A DNA stretch of 64,000 nucleotides. Source: [Pantoea] beijingensis. Lineage in GTDB: Bacteria > Pseudomonadota > Gammaproteobacteria > Enterobacterales > Enterobacteriaceae. The stretch is taken from positions 2,356,001 to 2,420,000 of the forward strand of contig NZ_CP071409.1 of assembly GCF_022647505.1 (NCBI RefSeq). Direction: 5' to 3'. Positions 28,964 through 39,198 of the stretch are shown here, one piece after another. Every line of letters starts with the position of its first letter. The first letter of the stretch is position 1. Position numbers and translations under genes: made by a program. Under the pieces are notes generated by a model that searched no databases, was not told the DNA's origin, and saw only the letters and a program-made list of their open reading frames with translations.

Positions 28964-30601
28964 TCAGCGAATACTTATCAACGCGTCAAAAATCGTTGAT
29001 GCTGCTTGTAAAACCTGCGCATTTGCCAGGTAATACTGTTGGAAACGCTGTAAATCACCATACTCTTCGTCAAGGTTAACCCCTGAGATAGATTGCTGAC
29101 GATTGGTCAACTGCGTGACAACATTGCCCTGGGTCGTATTGGCAGTTTTCAGCGTGCTGGTTTTATTTCCAATATCACTTACGAGGCTTGCGTAGGCCTC
29201 AGATAAGGTGCTATTTCCATTCACGACATCTTTATGTTGCAGATCGAGTAGCTTTTGCGCGTTGCGGTTATCACTTTCGCCACCCGCAGCAGAAGCCGCG
29301 GCGATTTGTGACTCATTGGTGATAGCGACCCCCATATTCACTATCGCACTGGCGACAGGCTTGACGATGAAGCTATCTTTTGCTGACGCCGTACCGCTGA
29401 TATCGACCTGCAGGCCATCAAAACTGAGTGATTGACCCGCCTCAGTGACCGTTGCGTTTACGGAAGTATTGTCGGACAGACGCGTCACATTCCATTTCTC
29501 GCCGTCAAAGCTGACGTTATAATCTGTCGCCTGCACTTTACTGGTATCACTCCAGGCCACCTTTAGCGTAGCGTCCCCGACATTTTTGCTATTACTGATT
29601 GTCGTAGGGCCCCCGATATTGAAAAAATCTTTACCGGGATTGCCATTGCTGTCGACACCCGCTTTATGCTGAACGTTAAAACTGTCAGCAAATGCCATCG
29701 CCAGTTGTCCGAGACGATTACGTGCATCATCGAGATTTTCTCTTCTGAAGGTCAATACTCCCCCCAGCGAACCATTCGTAATCGTTTTTTCCGGGATCTC
29801 TACGTTGCCTGCTGCGGCATCCACATAACCAACGGTGGTACGCCCCGGATCGCTGCTGGAGGGCATCGCGACCAGTTGACGAGAAAGCGTTCCGGTTACC
29901 AGATTAGTGCCATTACCCAGTGAGATATTTACGCTACCATCCTGACGAGACACGGTGACACCCACAATATCATTCAGCTGATTCACCAGTTGATCGCGTT
30001 GATCTAACAGATTATTCGGTTCAGCGCCGGCCCCCGCTCCCTGTAGCTTGGCAATCTGCTCATTAAGTTTTGCGATTTGACTGGCGTAGCTGTTAATTTG
30101 ATCGACGCTCGAAGCGATGTCGGTATTAATACTGCTGTCCATGTTGCGCAGATATCGGTCCGCGGTCTGAAATTGATTGACCAGACCATCAGCCTTTCCC
30201 AGCAGCGTTTGACGTGCTGAAGGATCTTGCGCATTACTGACAACGTTTTGTAGGTTAGTAAAGAATCCCTGCAGCGTACTGGCCAGGCTAGTCGACGAAG
30301 AAGCCAGCAAATCGTCAATATTGGAAATTTGATCGTACTGCGTGCCAATAGCGCTATTCTGCGCGCTGGCGCTACGCAATTGCGAAGTAATGAATTCGTT
30401 ATATTCGCGGTTAACCCCCGTTATCGCCACGCCATTACCGTAATAACTGTTACCGTTCAGGGTGCTCTGCGACTGGGCCAGGATGATATTCTGACGCGAA
30501 TAGCCTGCAACATTATAGTTGCTGATATTATTACTGGTGGTACTCAACGCAGCTTGGGCGGCGTTCAAACCGCTCATGGCGGAGTTAATTAAGCTGGACA
30601 T
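28964..30601 (-). CDS. flgK: Flagellar hook-filament junction protein FlgK
   Basis: FlgK (HAP1) sits between hook and FlgL at the junction. The 545 residues are within two of E. coli. The N terminus SSLINSAMSGLNAAQAALST is the conserved rod/hook motif SGLNAAQ, and the C terminus DLQRFQQYYLANAQVLQAAS is the matching coiled segment; the central domains vary freely. A sigma-28-type promoter and a hairpin lie in the 124-bp gap to flgJ, so flgKL can be expressed late and independently. Confidence 0.97.
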   Translation of the reverse strand: MSSLINSAMSGLNAAQAALSTTSNNISNYNVAGYSRQNIILAQSQSTLNGNSYYGNGVAITGVNREYNEFITSQLRSASAQNSAIGTQYDQISNIDDLLASSSTSLASTLQGFFTNLQNVVSNAQDPSARQTLLGKADGLVNQFQTADRYLRNMDSSINTDIASSVDQINSYASQIAKLNEQIAKLQGAGAGAEPNNLLDQRDQLVNQLNDIVGVTVSRQDGSVNISLGNGTNLVTGTLSRQLVAMPSSSDPGRTTVGYVDAAAGNVEIPEKTITNGSLGGVLTFRRENLDDARNRLGQLAMAFADSFNVQHKAGVDSNGNPGKDFFNIGGPTTISNSKNVGDATLKVAWSDTSKVQATDYNVSFDGEKWNVTRLSDNTSVNATVTEAGQSLSFDGLQVDISGTASAKDSFIVKPVASAIVNMGVAITNESQIAAASAAGGESDNRNAQKLLDLQHKDVVNGNSTLSEAYASLVSDIGNKTSTLKTANTTQGNVVTQLTNRQQSISGVNLDEEYGDLQRFQQYYLANAQVLQAASTIFDALISIR

Positions 30602-30656
30602 GTCGGTTCCTTTTTATCCCGGACACGCATACGAGCCGGCATTAGGCCAAACGGGT

Positions 30657-30683
30657 GTCGGACGAGCGCCTCCGCTCTCCGAC
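30657..30683. other. Strong hairpin between flgJ and flgK
   Basis: GTCGGA-c-GAGCG-CCTC-CGCTC-TCCGAC forms an 11-bp GC-rich stem with one bulge and a tetraloop. It lies between the flgK start and the sigma-28-type promoter, so it would be in the flgK leader RNA. No T-tract follows on either strand, so a simple terminator is unlikely; mRNA stabilisation or translation control is a guess. Confidence 0.5.
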
Positions 30684-30690
30684 TTGATAA

Positions 30691-30717
30691 GTATCGACGT
30701 CAGTGAACGAAACTTGA
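30691..30717 (-). promoter_or_regulatory. Sigma-28 (FliA) promoter of flgKL
   Basis: On the minus strand TCAAGTTT, then 11 bases, then GTCGATAC compares with the FliA consensus TAAAGTTT-N11-GCCGATAA at 7 of 8 and 6 of 8 positions with exact spacing. It lies 90 bp upstream of the flgK start. FliA control of flgKL is established in E. coli and Salmonella. Confidence 0.65.
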
Positions 30718-30725
30718 GTGGAAAA

Positions 30726-31670
30726 TCAGAACAAATTACTGAGGTCATGGCTGTAGGCGTGTATCACCTTGTCGCTAATATTCCGGAACTGCTGGATCAT
30801 ACCGACCAGTTTTTGCGCATAATCAGGGTCAGTGGCATAACCCGCGGCCTGCAACGCGTGAGCACCCTGCTCTGCTGTTTGCGCACGGGTTACCGCCGCG
30901 TACCGCGGGTTGCTACTCAGCAATTTAACGTAATCGGTCAAAGCATCAGACCAGGAGTCGTAGACGCGAAAACTGGCTTTCACTTTTTTTGCCACGCCGT
31001 GCTGATATTCGGTAGTGGTGATATCCGTTTTTTCTCCCAGCCAACTGCTACTGGCTTTGATACCAAACAAGTTATGGCTCGGCCGCCCGTCCGCTGTCAT
31101 AATTTGGCGCTGCCCCCAGCCCGATTCAAGCGCAGCCTGCGCCAGAATCAGGTGATGTGGAATGCCGCTTTTTGCGCTGGCTTGTTGCGCTGGCGTTGCC
31201 AGTTGTGCAATAAATTCACGGTTATCCCCGCTAAGTGGCATGGCCGATGCCGGTAATCTTGGTATCGCTCGTTGCACCATCTGCTCAAGCTGGCGCGGCG
31301 CTATCGTATTAATAAACTGATTATCCAGTGGTAACGGCACTTTTCCTGCCATTTCATCGGGTTTAGCCGCGGGTACCATCTGTTTTACAAGAGTATCAGC
31401 AAGCCCCAACCCTTTATCAGCAAGTTGTTGCGCAATTTGCTGATCGTACATCGATGTATACAAACGGGTTTGCTCCGTACTCAACATGCCGTCCTGCGGT
31501 AGCGCCTGCCGCATGCTCTTCAGCATCATCTGAACAAACATGCCTTCGACCTGCTTTGCAACTTGCCGGGTTTGTCCCTGCGGATCGCTTCCGGCCTGGC
31601 GTTTGAGTTCATTCAGTGACTGGCTGTCCCAGGCAGCCCCCAACATTGAGGACGGTGATGCAGGCTTCAT
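30726..31670 (-). CDS. flgJ: Flagellar rod-cap protein and muramidase FlgJ
   Basis: FlgJ caps the growing rod and opens the peptidoglycan layer. The ATG at 31670 gives 314 residues and overlaps the flgI stop (TAATG). The N-terminal half has the rod-cap region (QVEGMFVQMMLKSMRQALP and LYTSMYDQQIAQQ). The C-terminal half is a glucosaminidase domain with the catalytic glutamate in ILAQAALESGWGQRQI. It is the last gene of the flgBCDEFGHIJ operon. Confidence 0.97.
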   Translation of the reverse strand: MKPASPSSMLGAAWDSQSLNELKRQAGSDPQGQTRQVAKQVEGMFVQMMLKSMRQALPQDGMLSTEQTRLYTSMYDQQIAQQLADKGLGLADTLVKQMVPAAKPDEMAGKVPLPLDNQFINTIAPRQLEQMVQRAIPRLPASAMPLSGDNREFIAQLATPAQQASAKSGIPHHLILAQAALESGWGQRQIMTADGRPSHNLFGIKASSSWLGEKTDITTTEYQHGVAKKVKASFRVYDSWSDALTDYVKLLSSNPRYAAVTRAQTAEQGAHALQAAGYATDPDYAQKLVGMIQQFRNISDKVIHAYSHDLSNLF

Positions 31671-32779
31671 TAGATAATTTCCAGTTTGGCGCGCAAACAC
31701 CCGGCGCTCTGCATCGATTGCAAAATGGACATCAGATCAATCGGCGTGGCTCCTAAGGCGTTAAGCGCCCGCACCACATTATTCAGGTTAGCGCTGGCTC
31801 TGACGCTTTGCAGCGCACCGCCTTCCTGCCGCAGATCAATTTGTGTTTGCGGCGTGACCACCGTTCGTCCCCCCCCAAATGGCGTATCGGGTTGGTTGAC
31901 ATTTTGGGTCTGACTTACCGTAACAGAGAGGTTGCCTTGTGCCACAGCACATGCGCCCAGCGTAACTTCCCGATTCATTACAACCGAACCAGTACGCGAG
32001 TTAACGATCACTTTCGCATCCTGCAAAGGTACAGAAACATCAATATCCTGGATCTCCGCCAGCAGGCGAACCTGCGAGCTTTTATCCGGTGATGTACGCA
32101 CCTGTACCGTACGCCCGTCCAGTGGCTGCGCTGAACCATAGCCGCTTCGGCTATTGATAGCATCGCTGATACGCTGAGCCATGCTGAAATCTTCGTCATT
32201 CAGTTGCAAGTTGATCACATTTGCACTGCCGAAATTACTGGGTAATTCGCGTTCAATGGTGGCTCCGCCGGAAATGCGGCCGCCATTGAGCTGATTAACC
32301 TGTACGCTACTTCCCCCAGCAGCAGCACCGGCACCACCAACCAGCAGATTCCCTTGTGCCAGAGCATAGACTTGATTATCGACGCCTTTTAGCGGCGTCA
32401 TCAGTAAAGTTCCTCCCCGCAGACTTTTCGCGTTGCCCATTGATGACACCACCACATCAATTTGTTGCCCCTGCCGTCCAAATGCCGGTAATTTGGCCGT
32501 TATCATCACTGCCGCCACATTTTTAAGCTGCATGTTGGTACCCGGGGGCACCGTTATCCCCAGTTGCGATAGCATGTTGTTCAGGGACTGCGTGGTAAAT
32601 GGCGTCTGCATCGTCTGATCGCCCGTCCCATCAAGCCCCACCACCAGACCATAGCCGATCAATGAGTTATCGCGGACACCCTGCACCGTGGTTAAATCAC
32701 GGATACGGTCTGCGGACGCTAATGCGCTGAACAGCACCAGCAGAGAAAACAGCAGGCGAAGGGAAAATAAACTGCGCAT
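31670..32779 (-). CDS. flgI: Flagellar P-ring protein FlgI
   Basis: FlgI forms the ring around the rod in the peptidoglycan layer. The 369 residues include a cleavable Sec signal ([24 protein letters not shown], cleavage probably after ASA). [15 protein letters not shown], the [15 protein letters not shown] motif and the C-terminal [14 protein letters not shown] are family marks. Folding needs the chaperone FlgA encoded upstream of the operon. It overlaps flgJ by one base. Confidence 0.98.
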   Translation of the reverse strand: MRSLFSLRLLFSLLVLFSALASADRIRDLTTVQGVRDNSLIGYGLVVGLDGTGDQTMQTPFTTQSLNNMLSQLGITVPPGTNMQLKNVAAVMITAKLPAFGRQGQQIDVVVSSMGNAKSLRGGTLLMTPLKGVDNQVYALAQGNLLVGGAGAAAGGSSVQVNQLNGGRISGGATIERELPSNFGSANVINLQLNDEDFSMAQRISDAINSRSGYGSAQPLDGRTVQVRTSPDKSSQVRLLAEIQDIDVSVPLQDAKVIVNSRTGSVVMNREVTLGACAVAQGNLSVTVSQTQNVNQPDTPFGGGRTVVTPQTQIDLRQEGGALQSVRASANLNNVVRALNALGATPIDLMSILQSMQSAGCLRAKLEII

Positions 32780-32788
32780 GAAAACCTC

Positions 32789-33493
32789 TTACATCGGTGA
32801 CACATTCAGGAAGAAACGCTGCAGCCAACCCATATTTTGCGCTTCATTAATATAGCCGTTGCCGACGTATTCAATACGGGCATCCGCTACCTGCGTAGAA
32901 ACAACCGAGTTATTGCCGCTGATGGTGCGTGGATTCACCACCCCCGAGAAGCGGATATACTCTGTACCCTGATTGATCGCGATCTGCTTCTCTCCAACGA
33001 CCTTGAGATTGCCATTGGGCAATACCTGATTAACGGTCACGGTGATCGTACCGATAAACGTATTATTAGCAGAGGCACCGCCTTTCCCGGTGAAGTCATT
33101 TTTACCACTGCCATCAACCGCTAATTTATCGCCTCCCAGCAGACCATCAAGCGATGACGGCACAGTGGCCAGACCAAAGCTGGTGCTGCCACCGCGGCTT
33201 GCATTGGCCGATGAATTCTTGCTGGCACTGACGTTTTCCTGCAGCGTAATGGTGAGCGTATCGCCAATGTTGCGCGGGCGACGATCTTCAAACAGTGGCT
33301 GATAGCCGTAGTTCATCGGCATCACTCCCTGAAAAATCGATCCATTAACCACCGGTGGTGAAGCAGGCAGAGGCTGAGCCGTTGTCGCGCCGTCCACTAA
33401 AGGCGTACGCGGAATTAAGGCGCAGCCATTAAGGGTCAGCAGCATGGTTGCTAACAATAAACGTCCGGGCTTGATATGTAATTGCTCCGCCAC
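32789..33493 (-). CDS. flgH: Flagellar L-ring lipoprotein FlgH
   Basis: FlgH forms the outer-membrane ring. The conserved part runs from the lipobox TLNGC through [20 protein letters not shown] to the end [14 protein letters not shown]. The start is uncertain. The open frame extends to 33631 across the flgG stop, but the extra N-terminal residues are not signal-like. I chose the GTG at 33493, which gives a 24-residue signal up to the Cys and 234 residues in all, close to E. coli (232); ATGs at 33514 and 33511 would make a longer, charged leader. Confidence 0.93.
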   Translation of the reverse strand: MAEQLHIKPGRLLLATMLLTLNGCALIPRTPLVDGATTAQPLPASPPVVNGSIFQGVMPMNYGYQPLFEDRRPRNIGDTLTITLQENVSASKNSSANASRGGSTSFGLATVPSSLDGLLGGDKLAVDGSGKNDFTGKGGASANNTFIGTITVTVNQVLPNGNLKVVGEKQIAINQGTEYIRFSGVVNPRTISGNNSVVSTQVADARIEYVGNGYINEAQNMGWLQRFFLNVSPM

Positions 33494-33566
33494 GACATCA
33501 CGACCTTTCATCATTTCATTAAAATAATATTCTGAGGGCCGAAGATATCCGGCCCAACGCTCTTCA

Positions 33567-34349
33567 TTACAGCTGCGTAAGTTTTTGTAGCATCTGATCG
33601 GATGTGCTGATTGCCTTACTGTTAATTTCATACGCGCGCTGCGTCTGGATCATACTGACCAGTTCCTGGGCAACGTTCACATTGGACGTTTCCACATAGC
33701 CCTGATACAGCAGTCCCGCACCGTTTAGGCCAGGCGTGCTATCCGTAGGCGCACCTGAGGCTTGAGTTTCCTGATAAAGATTTTCACCCACGCTCTCCAG
33801 ACCCGCATCATTAACAAAGGTACTCAATGTCAGTTGTCCAACCTGAACCGGCTGCGCCTGCCCCTGTTGCGTGACGCTGACGATACCGTCACGTCCAATC
33901 GTCATACTCAGCGCATTCGCTGGAAGGGTAATGGCGGGCTGTACCGGGAACCCTCCGTTGGTCACTAGCTGGCCGTTCTGATCGGTCTGGAAGGATCCAT
34001 CACGGGTATAGGCCAGCGTGCCATCCGGCATCTGTACCTGAAAGAAGCCCTGTCCATTAATCGCCACATCTTTTGATGAGTCGGTTTTAGACAGATTACC
34101 CTGGCTGTGCAGGCGTTCAGTAGCAACAGGACGTACGCCGGTACCGATTTGTAAACCGGAAGGCAGTAGGGTCTGTTCAGATGATTGTGCGCCTGGCTGG
34201 CGCAATGTTTGATACATCAAATCTTCAAACACCGCACGCTGGCGTTTAAAACCATTGGTGCTGACGTTAGCCAGGTTGTTGGCAATGACATCCATATTGG
34301 TTTGCTGGGCGTCAAGGCCGGTTTTGGCTATCCATAATGAGCTGATCAT
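33567..34349 (-). CDS. flgG: Flagellar distal rod protein FlgG
   Basis: FlgG builds the distal rod. All 260 residues align with E. coli FlgG of equal length. The N-terminal rod motif is [27 protein letters not shown] (near residues 14-36), and the C-terminal coiled segment is [20 protein letters not shown]. The 73-bp gap to flgH is the longest inside the operon. Confidence 0.98.
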   Translation of the reverse strand: MISSLWIAKTGLDAQQTNMDVIANNLANVSTNGFKRQRAVFEDLMYQTLRQPGAQSSEQTLLPSGLQIGTGVRPVATERLHSQGNLSKTDSSKDVAINGQGFFQVQMPDGTLAYTRDGSFQTDQNGQLVTNGGFPVQPAITLPANALSMTIGRDGIVSVTQQGQAQPVQVGQLTLSTFVNDAGLESVGENLYQETQASGAPTDSTPGLNGAGLLYQGYVETSNVNVAQELVSMIQTQRAYEINSKAISTSDQMLQKLTQL

Positions 34350-34366
34350 TCTTTTTTCCTCTGACC

Positions 34367-35125
34367 TTAACCCGTGATGCTAAGGATCTGATTTGCACGC
34401 TGTTCATTCTCATCGACGCTGGAGATCACTTTCATCTGCATCTCAAAACGTCGGGCATTCGCAATCATATCGACCATCGTGGCGACCGGTTTAACGTTGC
34501 TGCCTTCTAATACCCCCGGCATAACCTGTACGGTCGGATCGTTGGGCAACACGGCACCACGTTGCGCTGCCGCATTCGCAGTGAGACGAAACATTCCGTC
34601 GTCCCCTCGCGTCACTTCCTGAGCACTGGCTTTTATCAACTTCAAACGCCCAAGCTGCACCGTTGCATTGGGCGGGTCGCCGGGATTTAATGCCGTGATG
34701 GACCCATCAGCAGCGACAGTAATCTCCGCATTTTGAGGGATCGCAATCGGCCCGTTATCGCCCAACACCAGATTCCCCTGCACGGTGAGCTGGCCCACAG
34801 GGTCAACCTGCATATTGCCATTGCGCGTATAAGCTTCCGTGCCGTCTGCGGTACGTACTACCAGCCAGCCATCTTGCTGTACCGCGACATCTAGCGGACG
34901 CGAGGTATAATCCATCGCCCCCTGGGACATATCCGCCCCCGGCGTGGATGCCGCAACCAGCGTCCGCGTAGGCAACGAAAGACCTTCAACAGGCACCGCC
35001 CGCAGCGCATTAAGCTGCGCACGGAAACCAGGCGTCGAAGCATTGGCCATATTATTGGCGGTAACCGCCTGCTGATTGAGCGTCTGGCTGGCAGCGCCCA
35101 TCGCGGTATATATCGCGTGGTCCAT
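34367..35125 (-). CDS. flgF: Flagellar proximal rod protein FlgF
   Basis: FlgF is one of the proximal rod proteins. The 252 residues begin [20 protein letters not shown] with the rod motif [11 protein letters not shown] near residues 24-34, and end with the segment [18 protein letters not shown]. It follows flgE by 20 bp and precedes flgG by 17 bp. Confidence 0.98.
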   Translation of the reverse strand: MDHAIYTAMGAASQTLNQQAVTANNMANASTPGFRAQLNALRAVPVEGLSLPTRTLVAASTPGADMSQGAMDYTSRPLDVAVQQDGWLVVRTADGTEAYTRNGNMQVDPVGQLTVQGNLVLGDNGPIAIPQNAEITVAADGSITALNPGDPPNATVQLGRLKLIKASAQEVTRGDDGMFRLTANAAAQRGAVLPNDPTVQVMPGVLEGSNVKPVATMVDMIANARRFEMQMKVISSVDENEQRANQILSITG

Positions 35126-35145
35126 AAGACAATCTCGTTAGCGAC

Positions 35146-36351
35146 TTAGCGCAGGTTCACCAGCGTGTTAAGGATCTGATCCTGGGTTTTGATGGTCTGC
35201 GCGTTGGACTGGTAGTTACGCTGTGCAACAATCATATTCACCAGTTCTTTACTCAGGTCGACGTTAGAAGACTCCAGCGCACCTGCGGTTAAGGTGCCAA
35301 GATTCCCCGTACCCGCCAAGCCAACGGAGGGTTGTCCTGACGCATTGGTCGCTGCCCAAACATTGTTCCCCTGCGAAGCTAACCCTTCCGGGTTCGCAAA
35401 GTTTGACAGCACAATCTGCCCCAGGACCTGACTTTTCTCATTGGAGTAATTACCTACAACGGTACCGTCATCATTGATCTGGTAGCTGGTTAACTCGCCC
35501 GGCTTGTAACCATCCTGCGCGGGGTTACCGAAGGTATTGCTGCCACTGTTTTGCTGCATGCTACCGAGAAAGCTCAGATTAAAGGTTTGTGCATTGGAAC
35601 CATTCAGCGCGCCCATGTTGATCTGCTGAACCGCTGGCGACGTCATGGTGCCGTTCGCGTTAAATGTCATGTTAAAAGCATCAGTCTGTTCACCTGTGCT
35701 TGAGTCGACCGGATGCACTGCCCAGGTATTACTTTCAGTACCGCTTTTCACGAAATAGAGATCGATAGAATGCGCATTGCCTAGTGAGTCATAGGTTGTC
35801 ATCGTACTTTTAGCGTTATAACTATCGGGGTTGGTGGTACTGAAAGGCGAAACTTTTGGTGTGCCAGAAGATGAGTTGAGATTGGCTACCAAGCCGCCAA
35901 CCGTGGTCGCTCTGGCAGCCATTTGGGTTGTAGGAACAGAAAGCGGAACCGGATCGGCACCAACCTGTACAGTGGCAGGCGAGCCCGTTGCCGGATAACC
36001 TGTCAGCGCCAGCCCCTGCATATTGACGATATTGCGGTTCTGATCCAGCGTGAACTGCCCATTCCGCGAGTAATAGACTGCACCGCTGCTATCAGTCATG
36101 CGGAAAAAACCCTGTTGACTGATAGCCACATCAAGCCCGCGGCTGGTTGTGGTTGGCGTACCGTCGTTAAAATCCTGGATCACCCCTGCAACTTTAACGC
36201 CCATCCCCACATTGGAGCCGGCAAACATATCAGCAAAAGAGATGGTGCTGGATTTAAAACCCGCGGTCGCAGAGTTCGCAATATTGTTCCCGATGACGTC
36301 AAGATTATTGGACGCGGCATTTAAGCCACTGACTGCCTGTGAAAATGACAT
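35146..36351 (-). CDS. flgE: Flagellar hook protein FlgE
   Basis: FlgE is the subunit of the curved hook. The 401 residues are one fewer than in E. coli. The N terminus MSFSQAVSGLNAASNNLDVI and the NSATAGFKSS motif, and the C-terminal VDLSKELVNMIVAQRNYQSN, are conserved; the central surface-exposed domain differs, as expected. It lies between flgD (its cap) and flgF. Confidence 0.98.
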   Translation of the reverse strand: MSFSQAVSGLNAASNNLDVIGNNIANSATAGFKSSTISFADMFAGSNVGMGVKVAGVIQDFNDGTPTTTSRGLDVAISQQGFFRMTDSSGAVYYSRNGQFTLDQNRNIVNMQGLALTGYPATGSPATVQVGADPVPLSVPTTQMAARATTVGGLVANLNSSSGTPKVSPFSTTNPDSYNAKSTMTTYDSLGNAHSIDLYFVKSGTESNTWAVHPVDSSTGEQTDAFNMTFNANGTMTSPAVQQINMGALNGSNAQTFNLSFLGSMQQNSGSNTFGNPAQDGYKPGELTSYQINDDGTVVGNYSNEKSQVLGQIVLSNFANPEGLASQGNNVWAATNASGQPSVGLAGTGNLGTLTAGALESSNVDLSKELVNMIVAQRNYQSNAQTIKTQDQILNTLVNLR

Positions 36352-36381
36352 ATGTCACTCCTGAAAAATGTGAAATAGCAA

Positions 36382-37053
36382 TTAAAGGATCTGACGAATA
36401 TTATTAAGCGTGGTGCTTCCCATCGTGCCAAGATCGAGCGTTGCCCCACCCGCAGCAGTCGTTACCCCGTTAACCAATGCGTAATTCAGCGGCTGAGAGA
36501 CTAATGGCGCGCCACCATTACTGGCTGAGATCGATACCGTATATTTTCCATCCGGTGCTTTGGTTCCATCCGTCAACGTGGCATCCCAACTGAAGGTGTG
36601 AACGCCTGCGCTGAGGCCACCAATTTCAATCGTGCGTACGACGTTGCCGCTGGCATCAGTAATCGTGGCCGTGGTTTTATCCGAAGCGCGCTGCAGCTCA
36701 ACGCCAAACGGCGTGGTATCTCCCTTCCCTGCCAGAATTTGCGTGCCGGGGATCATTACGCCATGACCAATCAGCGCAGATGCCTGCAGGGACTGGTTGC
36801 TGTTAATTTGACCGGAAATCGCGCCAAGCGTGGTGTTGAGTTTCTCAATCCCGCTAACGGTATTAATTTGTGCCAGCTGCGTGGTGAGCTGGTTATTATC
36901 CATTGGATTCGTAGGATCCTGATTTTTTAACTGCGTAACCAGGAGTGTTAAAAAGCTATTCTGCAGGTCGGCTGCACCGCCACTTGCGGCACTGCTGGCA
37001 CCGTTGACCGCGTTGATATCCTGCGGTGGATTCACATTGACGGCTATGCCCAT
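36382..37053 (-). CDS. flgD: Flagellar hook-cap protein FlgD
   Basis: FlgD caps the hook and guides FlgE assembly. It has 223 residues, slightly shorter than E. coli FlgD (231). The conserved N-terminal segment is FLTLLVTQLKNQDPTNPMDN, containing the QDP motif, followed by QLAQINTVSGIEKLN. The C-terminal half has the Ig/Tudor-like fold region GVHTFSWDATLTDG. It follows flgC by 12 bp. Confidence 0.97.
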   Translation of the reverse strand: MGIAVNVNPPQDINAVNGASSAASGGAADLQNSFLTLLVTQLKNQDPTNPMDNNQLTTQLAQINTVSGIEKLNTTLGAISGQINSNQSLQASALIGHGVMIPGTQILAGKGDTTPFGVELQRASDKTTATITDASGNVVRTIEIGGLSAGVHTFSWDATLTDGTKAPDGKYTVSISASNGGAPLVSQPLNYALVNGVTTAAGGATLDLGTMGSTTLNNIRQIL

Positions 37054-37065
37054 AGACGTTCTCCG

Positions 37066-37470
37066 TTATTGTCCGAGGGACAAGGTTTTCATCATCATTG
37101 ATTTGACGGTGTTGAGGACTTCCACGTTGGCCTGATAGCTGCGCGATGCCGATAAAGTATTAACCGTCTCACCGACCACATCTACATTAGGCATCCTGAC
37201 GTAACCTTTGGCATCCGCCATCGGATTACCCGGCTCATAGACCAATTTCGCGGGTGTGGGATCATCAACAACCTGCGCCACACGCACGCCACCTGTTGCC
37301 TGACCAGGTACCGCATTGACCTGGAACACCACCTGTTTCGCCACATAAGGCTGACCATCCGGACCGGTAACGCTGTCAGCGTTTGCGAGGTTACTCGCGC
37401 TCACGTTGATCCGTTGCGACTGTGCGGTCATTGCTGAACCGGCAATATCAAAAATATTGAGCAGTGCCAT
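37066..37470 (-). CDS. flgC: Flagellar proximal rod protein FlgC
   Basis: FlgC is a proximal rod subunit. The 134 residues equal the E. coli length. The N-terminal motif [11 protein letters not shown] and the C-terminal coiled segment [20 protein letters not shown] are typical. It starts 3 bp after the flgB stop. Confidence 0.98.
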   Translation of the reverse strand: MALLNIFDIAGSAMTAQSQRINVSASNLANADSVTGPDGQPYVAKQVVFQVNAVPGQATGGVRVAQVVDDPTPAKLVYEPGNPMADAKGYVRMPNVDVVGETVNTLSASRSYQANVEVLNTVKSMMMKTLSLGQ

Positions 37471-37473
37471 TGA

Positions 37474-37887
37474 TTATTGTCCCTGGAGCACGTTCATCAT
37501 GCCTTTAATCTGGCTACTGATAAGCGTCAGATCGGTTTGATATTTCAAACTATTATCGGCGAACTCTGTACGCTCGCGATCCATATCCACCGTATTACCA
37601 TCCATCGCTGGCTGGTCAGGAATGCGGTATAGCAGCTCATGCGACGGTGGCAGCTGAGTTTGCGCCGGAATGTGACGCGCCGACGTTACCGCCAGTGATA
37701 GGCCTGTCCCTTGGGCACGTCCCTTTTCCAGTACGCGATTTAGCTCGCTGGAAAAATCGATATCGCGCGCCTGGTAGCCTGGCGTATCTGCATTGGCGAT
37801 ATTGGATGCCAGGATCTCCTGACGTTGGGCCCGCAAATTTAGCGCTTCTGTGCCAAATCGTAGCGCTGCATCCAGTTTGTCGAGCAT
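37474..37887 (-). CDS. flgB: Flagellar proximal rod protein FlgB
   Basis: FlgB forms the base of the rod. The 137 residues include [18 protein letters not shown] near residues 28-46 and a C-terminal helix [20 protein letters not shown]. It is the first gene of the left-running flgBCDEFGHIJ operon and is divergent from flgA. Confidence 0.98.
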   Translation of the reverse strand: MLDKLDAALRFGTEALNLRAQRQEILASNIANADTPGYQARDIDFSSELNRVLEKGRAQGTGLSLAVTSARHIPAQTQLPPSHELLYRIPDQPAMDGNTVDMDRERTEFADNSLKYQTDLTLISSQIKGMMNVLQGQ

Positions 37888-38042
37888 GCTGCCTCCAGAA
37901 AATGAGAATTTTGAGCAGACAGAATAAGCTGGCTCCCGGAAGTGTTATCGAGTGAATAGCGCTAAAAAGCGTCGCTATTTTCTGGCTTGGCTTGTGTTCC
38001 ATGTAGGTAGAATCACTTCCACGAAGACAAGGGGAGACGAGG
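37888..38042. promoter_or_regulatory. Divergent flgB/flgA promoter region
   Basis: This 155-bp gap separates the start codons of flgB (left) and flgA (right) and so must hold both promoters. In E. coli these are class II promoters activated by FlhDC. I could not define an FlhDC box or -10/-35 elements with confidence. A short inverted repeat AGCGC-taaaaa-GCGTCGCT lies near 37958-37976. AAGGGGAGACGAGG just before 38043 is the flgA ribosome site. Confidence 0.5.
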
Positions 38043-38693
38043 ATGCGCAGGGCTCTATCATTGATAGTCGGAATGCTTAGTCTGCAGACACATGCCGCCG
38101 ATTTACCCCGACAGTTGGAGCAGTTTTTTAAAACACGTGATGTCGTGCACGCTGCTGAGCTTAGCGTTGTCATACGTACACCAGCATCACAATGGCCACA
38201 GTGTCCGACTCCGCAATTTTCACTGCCCGGTAATGGCCGCCTCTGGGGCCATATGAGCGTGGCGGTAAACTGTGATCAGGAACGCCGTTATTTGCAAGTG
38301 GAGGTGCAAGCCACCGGGGAATATCTCGTCGCAGCGCAGCACGTTACCCGAGGTACCGCAGTCAGTGCAGCGGATCTTCGACTAAAACAGGGTCGACTGG
38401 ATAGATTACCGGCGCGGACATTGCTAACCCAGGGAGAGGCGCTGAACGCTATTTCATTGCGTGATCTTCAACCCGACCAACCCATTACTGCCGTAATGAT
38501 CCGTCAGCCGTGGCGCGTTAAAGCAGGCCAACAAGTCACGGTTATCGCCCGGGGGGAAGGTTTTAGCGCCGTGGCGGAAGGTCGAGCGATGAATAACGCA
38601 ACGGCCACGCAGGCAGTACGAGTCAGAATGGGAAATGGGCAGATCGTCAGCGGTAAGGCCACCGCGGATGGGAATATTCTGATATCGTTATAA
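38043..38693 (+). CDS. flgA: Flagellar P-ring assembly chaperone FlgA
   Basis: FlgA is a periplasmic chaperone for the FlgI ring. The 216-residue protein has a Sec signal ([20 protein letters not shown], cleavage near HAA). A SAF domain lies around residues 95-160 ([20 protein letters not shown]), and the C terminus has [15 protein letters not shown]. It heads the right-running group flgA-flgM-flgN. Confidence 0.96.
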   Translation: MRRALSLIVGMLSLQTHAADLPRQLEQFFKTRDVVHAAELSVVIRTPASQWPQCPTPQFSLPGNGRLWGHMSVAVNCDQERRYLQVEVQATGEYLVAAQHVTRGTAVSAADLRLKQGRLDRLPARTLLTQGEALNAISLRDLQPDQPITAVMIRQPWRVKAGQQVTVIARGEGFSAVAEGRAMNNATATQAVRVRMGNGQIVSGKATADGNILISL

Positions 38694-38698
38694 ATCAC

Positions 38699-38725
38699 TA
38701 AAGTACAGCATCATCTCGCCGATAG
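38699..38725 (+). promoter_or_regulatory. Sigma-28 (FliA) promoter of flgMN
   Basis: TAAA at 38699-38702, then 15 bases, then GCCGATAG at 38718-38725 is a near-perfect FliA promoter with correct spacing. It begins six bases beyond the flgA stop, and flgM starts about 160 bp downstream. This fits the known feedback in which FliA raises its own anti-sigma factor. Confidence 0.85.
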
Positions 38726-38889
38726 TGACTGTAAGCATGCCGCTGCAGGCATCAACCGCAGACCACAAAAGGCGAGGTCTGCACGGGCCAGGTAACGTTC
38801 AGGCAAACCATCGGGCACCTGACGCAATACTCCCCCGGAACCGGACTTTATCAGGCATCTGCCCCCGCCTGAATTACAGGAGCCAGTTA

Positions 38890-39198
38890 ATGAGCATTGA
38901 AAGAGCACAACCTCTGAAACCGGTCAGCACCATTCAGACACGTGAAAATAGCGATATTGCTTCAAACAAAGTACGCCAGGCTGAAAGCGACAAAAGTCGT
39001 GACGTCGCCACTCAGGTAAAACTTAGCGCAGCACAGGCACAACTGATGCAGCCAGGCAGCCAGGATATCAATCAAGCACGCGTGGAAACGTTAAAAACCG
39101 CGATTCGTAATGGCGAACTGAAAATGGATAGTAGCAAAATCGCGGATGCGCTGATTCAGGAAACCAAAGACTGGCTGCAGAGTAACCGACCCCGATGA
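38890..39198 (+). CDS. flgM: Anti-sigma-28 factor FlgM
   Basis: FlgM binds and inhibits FliA until it is exported through the finished hook. The ATG at 38890, preceded by CAGGAG, gives 102 residues starting [16 protein letters not shown]. The sigma-binding C-terminal half is conserved ([16 protein letters not shown], then [24 protein letters not shown]). A longer open frame to 38725 has no FlgM homology and is rejected. It is five residues longer than E. coli FlgM and overlaps flgN by 4 bp (ATGA). Confidence 0.97.
   Translation: MSIERAQPLKPVSTIQTRENSDIASNKVRQAESDKSRDVATQVKLSAAQAQLMQPGSQDINQARVETLKTAIRNGELKMDSSKIADALIQETKDWLQSNRPR

Noticed and set aside
38725..38889. Upstream extension of the flgM frame
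   Set aside because: The FlgM family starts at MSIERA, which has CAGGAG upstream; the extension starts at the end of the sigma-28 promoter and has no homology.
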